A stretch of 5,180 nucleotides of DNA from an uncultured Eubacteriales bacterium (GTDB lineage: Bacteria; Bacillota; Clostridia; Lachnospirales; CAG-274). The stretch's first letter is position 1; each line of letters begins with the position of its first letter. Below, one piece after another: positions 1 through 5,180 of the stretch. Below the pieces are notes generated by a model. The model saw only the letters and a list, made by a program, of their open reading frames with translations, ran no database searches and was not told the DNA's origin. The position numbers and the translations under genes are program-made. The stretch lies in NCBI GenBank assembly GCA_902495025.1, contig CABUWB010000161.1, positions 1 to 5,180 on the forward strand. Direction: 5' to 3'.

Positions 1-980
1 AAAATAAGCTCTATCTTGGCGGTGCGGCTGTACTTGTAATTGCGTTAATAGCTGTGCCTGCCGTACTGGTTTCAACCAATGCAAAAATTATACAGAAAAT
101 TAATATTATCACAAGTGCGCTTTCGAGTGCGAAGGTTACCAACCCTTATTTCTATGAGGACTTTACCTTTGAGGGTGATACAGCAACAATCGTAACCAAG
201 GCAGGCGATATAAAAATTACGGCGACAGACGGCGACCCTGTTATCGAGCAGAACGGCTCACTAAGAGAGGTGCAGCTGAGAGCCGATATGGAGGGTGAAA
301 AGCAAGGACATGTTAACTCCTACCTCATTGACGGACTTGCAAAGGGTGAAATGCAGGTATACAGCGACAAGCTTGTATTTATCGGCTACGACAATGAGGG
401 CAATAAAACAAATTTCCTTATGCGAAAGACGGACGCAGGCCTTATTCCGCTTGATAAATTCGGCAAGGATATTGATATTGCAAACCCTGTTAAAAGCGTA
501 GGTTTTAAGGGTATTGAAAGGCTTGGCTCCGGCAGAGGCTATATATGGTCAAGGAGCATACCTCTTATCAAGAATAATATTATTATCGGCAAGGGACCCG
601 ACAGCTTTGCACTGGAGTTTCCACAGGAGGATATTATTGCAAAGCTCAACTATCTCGGCAACCCTTATATTATAGTTGACAAGCCGCATAACATTTATTT
701 GCAGAGTGCCATTAACACAGGTCTGCTGTCGGTTATTGCAATACTTGTGCTTGTTATTATTTATATTGTGCAGACAGTTGCAAGGCTTGTTAAAAACAAT
801 GACGGTGTTGTATTAAGCGCTGCAAGGCTTGCCTGTGCCTGCGGTGTTATTGCGTATATGGCTGCGGGCAACACAACAGACAGCGTTGTATCTGTTGCGC
901 CGATATTCTGGATAATGCTTGGCAGCGGCTACGGCTTAAACTTTATAAAAACAGCGGAGGGTGAAAATGGAAAGTCTTAA
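1..980 (+). CDS. O-antigen ligase/polymerase family membrane protein (Wzy/WaaL-like), C-terminal part
   Basis: Partial gene. The frame is open from base 3 to the TAA at 978-980 and gives 325 visible residues; the start lies upstream of the window. A GTG at 54 is not a credible start because the reading frame and a hydrophobic segment (about nt 12-77) continue before it. A hydrophilic stretch of about 200 residues (nt 78-700) follows, probably facing outside. It contains a beta-strand-like region and then the family signature: RGYIW (nt 534-548), the GKGPDSF segment about 16 residues later, an FPQ motif, and KPHN (nt 681-692) whose His is the usual conserved loop histidine. Three more membrane segments follow (about nt 717-779, 819-870, 885-944). 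Family members use undecaprenyl-diphosphate-linked glycans, either polymerising repeats or transferring the glycan to an acceptor; the sequence does not show which. It lies directly upstream of sugar-nucleotide and initiating-transferase genes, which fits a capsule or cell-wall glycan locus. The family call is firm; polymerase versus ligase is open. Confidence 0.85.
   Translation, partial: NKLYLGGAAVLVIALIAVPAVLVSTNAKIIQKINIITSALSSAKVTNPYFYEDFTFEGDTATIVTKAGDIKITATDGDPVIEQNGSLREVQLRADMEGEKQGHVNSYLIDGLAKGEMQVYSDKLVFIGYDNEGNKTNFLMRKTDAGLIPLDKFGKDIDIANPVKSVGFKGIERLGSGRGYIWSRSIPLIKNNIIIGKGPDSFALEFPQEDIIAKLNYLGNPYIIVDKPHNIYLQSAINTGLLSVIAILVLVIIYIVQTVARLVKNNDGVVLSAARLACACGVIAYMAAGNTTDSVVSVAPIFWIMLGSGYGLNFIKTAEGENGKS
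956..960 (+). promoter_or_regulatory. Ribosome binding site deciding the dehydratase start
   Basis: GGAGG lies inside the end of the preceding gene, six bases before ATG 967. An in-frame GTG at 961 directly abuts this site and could not be used with it, so ATG 967 is the better start. The start lies 14 nt inside the upstream coding region, which suggests translational coupling. Confidence 0.8.
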
Positions 981-2886
981 AAGCTATACCTCCGAGCAGA
1001 AAGCAAAAATTGTATTATATGTACTGCTTGATATTGTTGCAATTAATTTTTCACTGCTGTGTGCTATCTGCCTGTGGTATGGCGGCACAATACCCGGTCT
1101 GCCGGGCGGTACGGGTATGGAAATTGAAAATACCGTATGGCAGTGGTACGGCTTTGCGGCACTTGTGCTTTCGCCGCTCTGTGTGGCGGTGTATGCGGCA
1201 TTCAGGTTTTACTCCAATTTGTGGAAATATGCCACAATAGAGGATATTTATAAAATTGTGGTGGCAGATACAATTGTGTTTGCCCTCCTTTTTGCGGCAC
1301 ACAATTTATTTATTGCAAGGTATGTAAGCTATAATCTGCCAAAAAGGCTGCTTATGGTTGCATGGTTTGCGGATATAATCTTTTTTGTTTTTTCACGCTC
1401 GGGCTATCGCATAGTAAAGAGATTTTTTATTGCGCTGGAGCATATACTTACAAGGAAAGCAGGCTGTAAGCGTGTGCTTGTTGTAGGTGCGGGATATGCC
1501 GGCTACAATGTAATACGAAGCATATTAAACGGCGAGGCAGGCTATGAAAACCGCACGCCTGTTATTATAGTTGACGATGACGAGGCTAAAAACAACACAA
1601 ATATTATGGGTATAAGGATTACTCATAACTGTGCCAATATTGAAAGGCTTGCAAGGGACTACGAAATTGAGGAAATAATAGTTGCAGTGCCTTCTGCGAG
1701 CAATGTACAGATTAAGCGCATAATGGACTTTTGTACAAAGACCGACTGTGAGCTTAAAATGATACCGCCTATGAGCGATATATCAGACGGTACTTATAAG
1801 GCACTGCGTGATGTTGATATTACCGACCTTTTATTCAGAGATGAAATTAAGCTTGATGTAAAGAGTATATCGGGTTATCTTCAGGGTAAAACGGTGCTTG
1901 TAACGGGCGGCGGCGGCTCAATCGGCTCTGAGCTTTGCAGGCAGATTGTGCAGTTTAAGCCAAAAAGGCTTGTTATTTTTGACGTGTATGAAAACAATGC
2001 CTACGAGCTTATGAACGACCTTAAAAACCGCTATGGCGACAGTATTGATATACAGGTTTATATAGGTACTGTAAGGGATATGGGCTGTATGGAGCGTGCC
2101 TTTGAGCTGTTAAAGCCCGAGGTTGTGTTCCACGCTGCGGCTCATAAGCATGTGCCGCTTATGGAGGACGTACCGCAGGAGGCTGTTAAAAACAATGTTT
2201 TCGGTACGCTTAATGTTGCCAAATGTGCCGATAAGTATGGTGTTGAGCGCTTTGTGCTGCTTTCAACCGATAAGGCGGTAAACCCTGCAAATGTTATGGG
2301 TGCAACCAAGCGTATAACCGAGCTTATTATACAGGAAATGGCATCAAGGAGCGAAACCAAGTTTATGGCGGTGCGCTTTGGCAACGTACTTGGCAGCAAC
2401 GGCAGTGTTATCCCCCTGTTTCAGAAGCAGATTTCCGAGGGTGGCCCCGTTACGGTTACACATAAGGATATGATACGCTTTTTTATGACTATTCCCGAGG
2501 CAAGCAGGCTTGTGCTGCAGGCGGCAGGGCTTGGCAAAAGCGGCAGTATTTTTGTGCTGGATATGGGCGAGCCTGTCAAAATTGATGACCTTGCAAGAAA
2601 CCTTATAAGGCTTTCGGGATTTATACCCGACAAGGATATAAATATTGTATATACGGGTTTAAGACCAGGTGAAAAGCTGTATGAGGAGATTATCATGGAC
2701 GAGGAAAAGGACGGACTAAAAATGGTTTACAAAAACAAGATTTTTGTTGCCAAGCCCGTTGAAATGGACTATGACAGCTTTGATATGCAGCTTAAAAGGC
2801 TGTATGACGCCGCATACAATGCCCCCGACAGGGTGGTTGACATAATTAAGGAAATTGTACCTAACAATAAAATTGGGAGAGCTTAA
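967..2886 (+). CDS. Membrane-bound nucleotide-sugar 4,6-dehydratase (CapD/WbpM/PglF family)
   Basis: The protein is 639 residues, the usual size of the long family members. Four membrane segments (about residues 15-38, 61-79, 96-116, 128-143) are followed by a first Rossmann-like domain with GAGYAG at 174-179, then the catalytic extended-SDR domain. That domain has TGGGGSIG at 313-320 for NAD(P) binding, HAAAHKHVPLMED at 389-401, the STDKA motif with Asp435/Lys436, and GLRPGEKLYEE at 564-574. In the YxxxK position the protein has Met444 and Lys448, the Ser-Met-Lys arrangement known for WbpM-type enzymes. Characterised relatives convert UDP-GlcNAc to UDP-2-acetamido-2,6-dideoxy-4-hexulose at the cytoplasmic face of the membrane, the precursor of FucNAc, QuiNAc or bacillosamine-type sugars. 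It overlaps the ligase-family gene by 14 nt and ends 5 nt before the sugar transferase gene. The family is certain; the UDP-GlcNAc substrate is inferred. Confidence 0.95.
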   Translation: MESLKSYTSEQKAKIVLYVLLDIVAINFSLLCAICLWYGGTIPGLPGGTGMEIENTVWQWYGFAALVLSPLCVAVYAAFRFYSNLWKYATIEDIYKIVVADTIVFALLFAAHNLFIARYVSYNLPKRLLMVAWFADIIFFVFSRSGYRIVKRFFIALEHILTRKAGCKRVLVVGAGYAGYNVIRSILNGEAGYENRTPVIIVDDDEAKNNTNIMGIRITHNCANIERLARDYEIEEIIVAVPSASNVQIKRIMDFCTKTDCELKMIPPMSDISDGTYKALRDVDITDLLFRDEIKLDVKSISGYLQGKTVLVTGGGGSIGSELCRQIVQFKPKRLVIFDVYENNAYELMNDLKNRYGDSIDIQVYIGTVRDMGCMERAFELLKPEVVFHAAAHKHVPLMEDVPQEAVKNNVFGTLNVAKCADKYGVERFVLLSTDKAVNPANVMGATKRITELIIQEMASRSETKFMAVRFGNVLGSNGSVIPLFQKQISEGGPVTVTHKDMIRFFMTIPEASRLVLQAAGLGKSGSIFVLDMGEPVKIDDLARNLIRLSGFIPDKDINIVYTGLRPGEKLYEEIIMDEEKDGLKMVYKNKIFVAKPVEMDYDSFDMQLKRLYDAAYNAPDRVVDIIKEIVPNNKIGRA

Positions 2887-2891
2887 AGTAA

Positions 2892-3494
2892 ATGTATATT
2901 AAGGTAAAAAGAGTGCTTGACTTTGTTGTAAGCCTTATCTTTATAATTCTTTTCTGGTGGGTGTTTGCACTTATTGCGCTTGCCATAAAGCTGGAGGACG
3001 GCGGCAGCGTCTTTTTTAAGCAGAGAAGAATTGGCATAAACAAAAGCGAGTTTTATATTTATAAATTCAGAACAATGCGTGAGGATACACCCAAGGACGT
3101 ACCTACTCATCTTCTGCAAAATTCCGAAAGCTGTATTACGGGTATCGGTGCTTTTTTACGAAAGTCAAGCCTTGACGAGCTGCCGCAGATTATCAATATA
3201 CTTAAAGGCGAAATGAGCCTTGTAGGCCCCAGACCTGCACTTTATAACCAGTACGATTTGATTGAGCAGAGGGATAAGGTGAACGCAAACTCCGTTATCC
3301 CAGGGCTTACGGGCTGGGCGCAGGTAAACGGGCGTGATGAGCTGCCCATTGATGTAAAGGCTGCCTATGACGGTGAGTATGTAAAAAGAATGAGCCTTTT
3401 ATTTGATATTGAAATTATTGTAAAAACCGTATTTTCGGTATTTACCGCCAAGGGTGTAAGAGAGGGTGCGGCAGATGATAATAATAACAGGTGA
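2892..3494 (+). CDS. Small undecaprenyl-phosphate sugar phosphotransferase (PglC-type monotopic phosphoglycosyl transferase)
   Basis: The 200-residue protein has the minimal PglC/CapM-like architecture without the extra N-terminal membrane bundle of WbaP/WcaJ. One hydrophobic N-terminal helix (about residues 11-33) comes first. The catalytic domain has FFKQRRIG (41-48), YKFRTMR (57-63), the catalytic Asp-Glu pair at 95-96 within SSLDELPQ, LVGPRP (110-115) and PGLTGWAQVNGRDELP (137-152). Family members transfer a sugar-1-phosphate from a UDP-sugar to undecaprenyl phosphate, the first membrane step of glycan assembly, through a covalent Asp intermediate. The likely donor here is the product of the flanking dehydratase and SDR genes; that is inference. 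ATG 2892 has GGGAGAG at 2875-2881, ten bases upstream. Unusually, the Ser-Pro normally seen in the middle of the N-terminal helix is Trp22-Trp23, and the common Gly-Pro before the VFF strand is Gly38-Ser39. The rest of the active site is intact, so the gene looks functional. Confidence 0.93.
   Translation: MYIKVKRVLDFVVSLIFIILFWWVFALIALAIKLEDGGSVFFKQRRIGINKSEFYIYKFRTMREDTPKDVPTHLLQNSESCITGIGAFLRKSSLDELPQIINILKGEMSLVGPRPALYNQYDLIEQRDKVNANSVIPGLTGWAQVNGRDELPIDVKAAYDGEYVKRMSLLFDIEIIVKTVFSVFTAKGVREGAADDNNNR
3461..3466 (+). promoter_or_regulatory. Ribosome binding site deciding the SDR start
   Basis: AGAGGG sits eight bases before ATG 3475. The in-frame GTG at 3466 overlaps this site and has no good site of its own, so ATG 3475 is preferred. 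This also places the Rossmann strand MIIITG at the very N-terminus, as is normal for the family. The site is inside the 3' end of the sugar transferase gene. Confidence 0.7.
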
Positions 3495-4287
3495 AAAGGG
3501 CTATATAGCAAATAATATCCGTAAATTTTTAAATGAGAAGGGTGAAAAGGCTGTCTGTGTCTCATTCAGAAACGGTGCGGAGGGTGTTGAGCTTTCGGGT
3601 GCGGATACGGTTATTCACTGTGCCGCCATTGTGCATAAAAGGGAAAAGGACTTTGCTGATGACTATGACAGGATAAACCATACCGAGGCTGTCAGGTTGG
3701 CGGAAATGGCAAAGGCGGCAGGGGTGCGGCACTTTGTATTTTTCAGCACTATGAGCGTTTATGGTGTAAGTAAGGGTGTTATAAATGCCGAAACTGCCTG
3801 CAATCCAACAACCCTTTACGGCAAAAGCAAGCTGGCAGCGGAAAGGGAGATACTTGCGCTTGAAAGCGGAGATTTCAGGATAACAGTTATAAGACCGCCC
3901 ATGGTTTACGGTATGGACTGCCTTGGTAATTTCGGCGCACTTAAAAAACTTGCGCTTAAAACACCAATATTCCCCAAGGTTGACAATAAACGAAGTATGC
4001 TTTATATTGAAAATCTTACTGCGGCGGTTTATAAAATAATAACCGAGGGTATTTACGGTGTCGTTCTGCCTATGGACAGTGAATATGTCAACACCTCTGA
4101 TATGGTTAAAAAAATTGCGGCAGCTAAAGGAAAAAAAGTAATTTTAATGCCGCTTGTCGGAAAAATTTTGCAAATGCTGCCCTTAGGTGTGTGCAAAAAG
4201 GTTTTCGGCTCTCTTTATTATGATAAAAGTGCAGCTATGCTGTGTGATTTTATTGATTTCGATACTGCTGTAAAAAGGTCGGTGTAA
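3475..4287 (+). CDS. NAD-dependent epimerase/dehydratase-family SDR, probable nucleotide-sugar 4-ketoreductase or 4-epimerase
   Basis: This 270-residue extended SDR starts with a Rossmann fold: the cofactor loop is GEKGYIA (residues 6-12), a GxxGxxA form of the usual GxxGxxG. VIHCAAIVH (46-54) is the conserved strand after the cofactor site. The catalytic set appears complete: Thr92 in FFSTMSVYG (89-97) and Tyr115/Lys119 in YGKSK. RPPMVYG (about 142-148) is the usual substrate-domain motif. It is shorter than a typical GalE (about 330-340 residues) and closer to CapN/WbpV-type enzymes, which reduce the 4-keto group of the dehydratase product to give UDP-D-FucNAc or UDP-D-QuiNAc. Its place after a CapD-like dehydratase and a small phosphoglycosyl transferase supports that role, but a UDP-HexNAc 4-epimerase cannot be excluded. 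The gene overlaps the transferase gene by 20 nt, suggesting coupled translation, and its stop codon lies in the loop of a terminator-like hairpin. Confidence 0.88.
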   Translation: MIIITGEKGYIANNIRKFLNEKGEKAVCVSFRNGAEGVELSGADTVIHCAAIVHKREKDFADDYDRINHTEAVRLAEMAKAAGVRHFVFFSTMSVYGVSKGVINAETACNPTTLYGKSKLAAEREILALESGDFRITVIRPPMVYGMDCLGNFGALKKLALKTPIFPKVDNKRSMLYIENLTAAVYKIITEGIYGVVLPMDSEYVNTSDMVKKIAAAKGKKVILMPLVGKILQMLPLGVCKKVFGSLYYDKSAAMLCDFIDFDTAVKRSV

Positions 4288-4301
4288 AGCCGACTTTTGT
4301 T
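4274..4301 (+). terminator. Probable intrinsic terminator of the polysaccharide operon
   Basis: AAAGGTCGG (4274-4282) can pair with CCGACTTTT (4290-4298) to form a nine-pair stem with one G-U pair, around a seven-base loop that contains the SDR stop codon. The T-rich tail TTTTGTT (4295-4301) is interrupted and partly within the stem. The stem has only a five-pair G/C-containing core, so termination may be incomplete. Its place between functionally unrelated genes supports the call. Confidence 0.6.
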
Positions 4302-4327
4302 ATGGAAATGACATGCATAATATGTTA
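4297..4327 (+). promoter_or_regulatory. Possible promoter region for deoC (weak)
   Basis: This is the only non-coding gap of note and is AT-rich. CATAAT (4316-4321) matches five of six bases of a sigma-A -10 box, but no good -35 lies 17 bases upstream. The alternative pair TTGTTA (4297-4302) and TATGTT (4321-4326) has an 18-base spacer and two imperfect boxes. A promoter is expected here because of the hairpin just upstream and the change of function downstream. The exact boxes are uncertain. Confidence 0.3.
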
Positions 4328-4347
4328 AAATAAATTATTAATATTGT

Positions 4348-4352
4348 GGAGG
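4348..4352 (+). promoter_or_regulatory. Ribosome binding site deciding the deoC start
   Basis: GGAGG lies eight bases before ATG 4361. The in-frame GTG at 4346 overlaps the site and would add five residues not expected in the family, so ATG 4361 is the start. Confidence 0.85.
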
Positions 4353-4360
4353 TAAGGACA

Positions 4361-5017
4361 ATGAATATAAAGGAAATACTTTCAAAAGTTGACCATACGC
4401 TTTTAAAGCAGAGTGCAGCAACCGACGAAATAAAGGCTCTTTGTGATGAGGGCATTAAATACGGTACGGCGAGCGTGTGCATACCGCCGTCATTTGTAAA
4501 AGCGGCAAAGGAGTATGTCGGGGACAGGCTTAAAATATGTACGGTTATAGGCTTTCCAAACGGCTACAATACCACTGCGGTAAAGTGCTTTGAAACACAG
4601 CAGGCGGTAAATGAGGGCGCTGATGAAATTGATATGGTAATCAATATCGGTATGCTTAAAGAGGGCAGATATGATGAGCTGCTTGACGAAATAAAGGCAG
4701 TAAAGGCTGCCTGCGGCGGTAAGCTTTTAAAGGTGATAATTGAAACCTGTATGCTTACCGATGAGGAAAAAATAAAAATGTGTGAGCTTGTTACCCTGTC
4801 GGGTGCTGAATACATTAAAACCAGTACGGGCTTTGGCGGCGGTGGTGCAACCTTTGAGGATATAGCGCTTTTCTCAAAATATGTGGGAGAGGGCGTCAAA
4901 ATAAAGGCGGCAGGCGGTATATCAAGCCTTGATGATGCCGTAAAATTTATTGAACTTGGTGCTGACAGGCTTGGTACAAGCCGTATAGTAAAGCTTGCAA
5001 AGGAGTTGGAGGGCTGA
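4361..5017 (+). CDS. deoC: Deoxyribose-phosphate aldolase
   Basis: DeoC cleaves 2-deoxy-D-ribose 5-phosphate into glyceraldehyde 3-phosphate and acetaldehyde, in cytoplasmic deoxynucleoside breakdown. The 218-residue protein is full length for the short bacterial form of this class I aldolase TIM barrel. Visible landmarks in order are VDHTLLK (10-16), SVCIPP (38-43), TVIGFPNGYNTTAVK (61-75), EIDMVINIG (89-97) with the proton-relay Asp91, KVIIETCML (124-132), YIKTSTGF (151-158) with Schiff-base Lys153, and KAAGGI (182-187) with the second active-site Lys182. All key residues are present. It is separated from the polysaccharide genes by a hairpin and an AT-rich gap, so it is probably its own transcription unit, shared with the next gene that starts one base after its stop. 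No other deo gene is visible. Confidence 0.97.
   Translation: MNIKEILSKVDHTLLKQSAATDEIKALCDEGIKYGTASVCIPPSFVKAAKEYVGDRLKICTVIGFPNGYNTTAVKCFETQQAVNEGADEIDMVINIGMLKEGRYDELLDEIKAVKAACGGKLLKVIIETCMLTDEEKIKMCELVTLSGAEYIKTSTGFGGGGATFEDIALFSKYVGEGVKIKAAGGISSLDDAVKFIELGADRLGTSRIVKLAKELEG
5008..5012 (+). promoter_or_regulatory. Ribosome binding site of the last, partial gene
   Basis: GGAGG inside the last codons of deoC lies six bases before ATG 5019. Good spacing supports a real gene start there, coupled to deoC translation. Confidence 0.75.
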
Positions 5018-5018
5018 T

Positions 5019-5180
5019 ATGACAACAGGTGAAATTATAATTGCCCTGCTGCTGGCTGCGGTAATATTTTTGCAGCTCAGAAAGCCAAAGAGCAATAAAG
5101 AGGAGCTTGAACAGCTTAAAAAGGAAACAGGCTCATCAATACACGAAATGGCGGCGCTTATTTCACAGGGTCAGAATAAT
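5019..5180 (+). CDS. N-terminus of a single-pass membrane protein, possibly RmuC-like (partial)
   Basis: The frame is open from ATG 5019 to the right edge, giving 54 residues. A very short N-terminus leads into one hydrophobic helix (about residues 5-19), then a basic patch (QLRKPK) and a charged, heptad-like Glu/Lys/Leu stretch that looks like the start of a coiled coil. By the positive-inside rule the long C-terminal part should be cytoplasmic. This layout (N-terminal anchor followed by coiled coil) is typical of RmuC, a DNA recombination-limiting protein with a nuclease-like domain further on, but that diagnostic domain lies outside the window. Other anchored coiled-coil proteins fit equally well. 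The gene starts one base after the deoC stop with a strong ribosome binding site, so it is real and co-transcribed; its identity is tentative. Confidence 0.65.
   Translation, partial: MTTGEIIIALLLAAVIFLQLRKPKSNKEELEQLKKETGSSIHEMAALISQGQNN

Noticed and set aside
54..56. GTG as the true start of the first gene
   Set aside because: The same frame is open to the left edge and encodes a membrane helix running through this point; there is no ribosome binding site before it. The family also needs several more membrane segments upstream.
288..300. GGAGGGTGAAA-type sequence resembling an internal ribosome binding site in the ligase-family gene
   Set aside because: It is produced by ordinary GAG-GGT codons. 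The frame it could start (about 68 codons from 295) lies inside a conserved gene and encodes no recognisable protein.
2142..2696. Two antisense open frames opposite the dehydratase gene
   Set aside because: Both are short, lie inside the conserved catalytic domain of the real gene and show no motifs of their own.
2861..3119. Antisense open frames opposite the start of the sugar transferase gene
   Set aside because: They run opposite a well-supported gene start with conserved protein motifs; composition is random-like.
4564..5025. Antisense open frame of 153 codons opposite deoC
   Set aside because: It lies almost wholly on the strand opposite a clear deoC gene, is Ser/Pro/Ile-rich as expected of a reverse-frame shadow, and shows no recognisable domain. 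It is explained by the codon use of deoC.
1..5180. Mobile element, CRISPR array, tRNA/rRNA or phage-defence genes
   Set aside because: I searched by eye for direct or inverted repeats, transposase or recombinase motifs, spaced repeats and RNA folds and saw none. Genes fill nearly the whole window, and each full gene matches a known family.

Overview
This window looks like a piece of a low-to-moderate GC Firmicutes chromosome, most likely a gut-type member of the Clostridia. The reasons are strong GGAGG-type ribosome binding sites, heavy use of AGG/AGA arginine and ATA isoleucine codons, tight same-strand gene packing, and protein variants that I recognise from clostridial relatives. All six genes read on the + strand. 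The genus cannot be fixed from the sequence alone.

The first 4.3 kb is the 3' part of a surface-polysaccharide operon. It holds the C-terminal portion of an O-antigen ligase/polymerase-family membrane protein (open at the left edge, ends at 980), a 639-residue membrane-anchored CapD/WbpM/PglF-type nucleotide-sugar 4,6-dehydratase (967-2886), a 200-residue small phosphoglycosyl transferase of the PglC type (2892-3494), and a 270-residue NAD-dependent epimerase/reductase-type SDR (3475-4287). The genes overlap by 14 nt, are spaced by 5 nt, and overlap by 20 nt, so translation is probably coupled. Dehydratase, small transferase and SDR appear in the same order of functions as staphylococcal CapD, CapM and CapN. 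This suggests that a 2-acetamido-2,6-dideoxyhexose (for example D-FucNAc or D-QuiNAc) is made and loaded as the first sugar on undecaprenyl phosphate. The ligase/polymerase-family protein would act later, outside the membrane, on the finished lipid-linked glycan.

A hairpin with a short T run straddles the stop codon of the SDR gene (4274-4301) and probably ends the polysaccharide operon. A short AT-rich spacer (4302-4347) with possible promoter elements and a weak dyad leads into a different unit: deoC (deoxyribose-phosphate aldolase, 4361-5017, complete active site) and, one base later, the start of a single-membrane-segment protein whose N-terminus resembles RmuC (5019 to the right edge).

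I found no mobile element, CRISPR array, RNA gene or clearly new system. The points most worth a second look are the replacement of the membrane-bending Ser-Pro of the small phosphoglycosyl transferase by Trp-Trp, the inferred deoxyamino-sugar initiation cassette, and a large non-membrane domain in the ligase-family protein ahead of its conserved motif.
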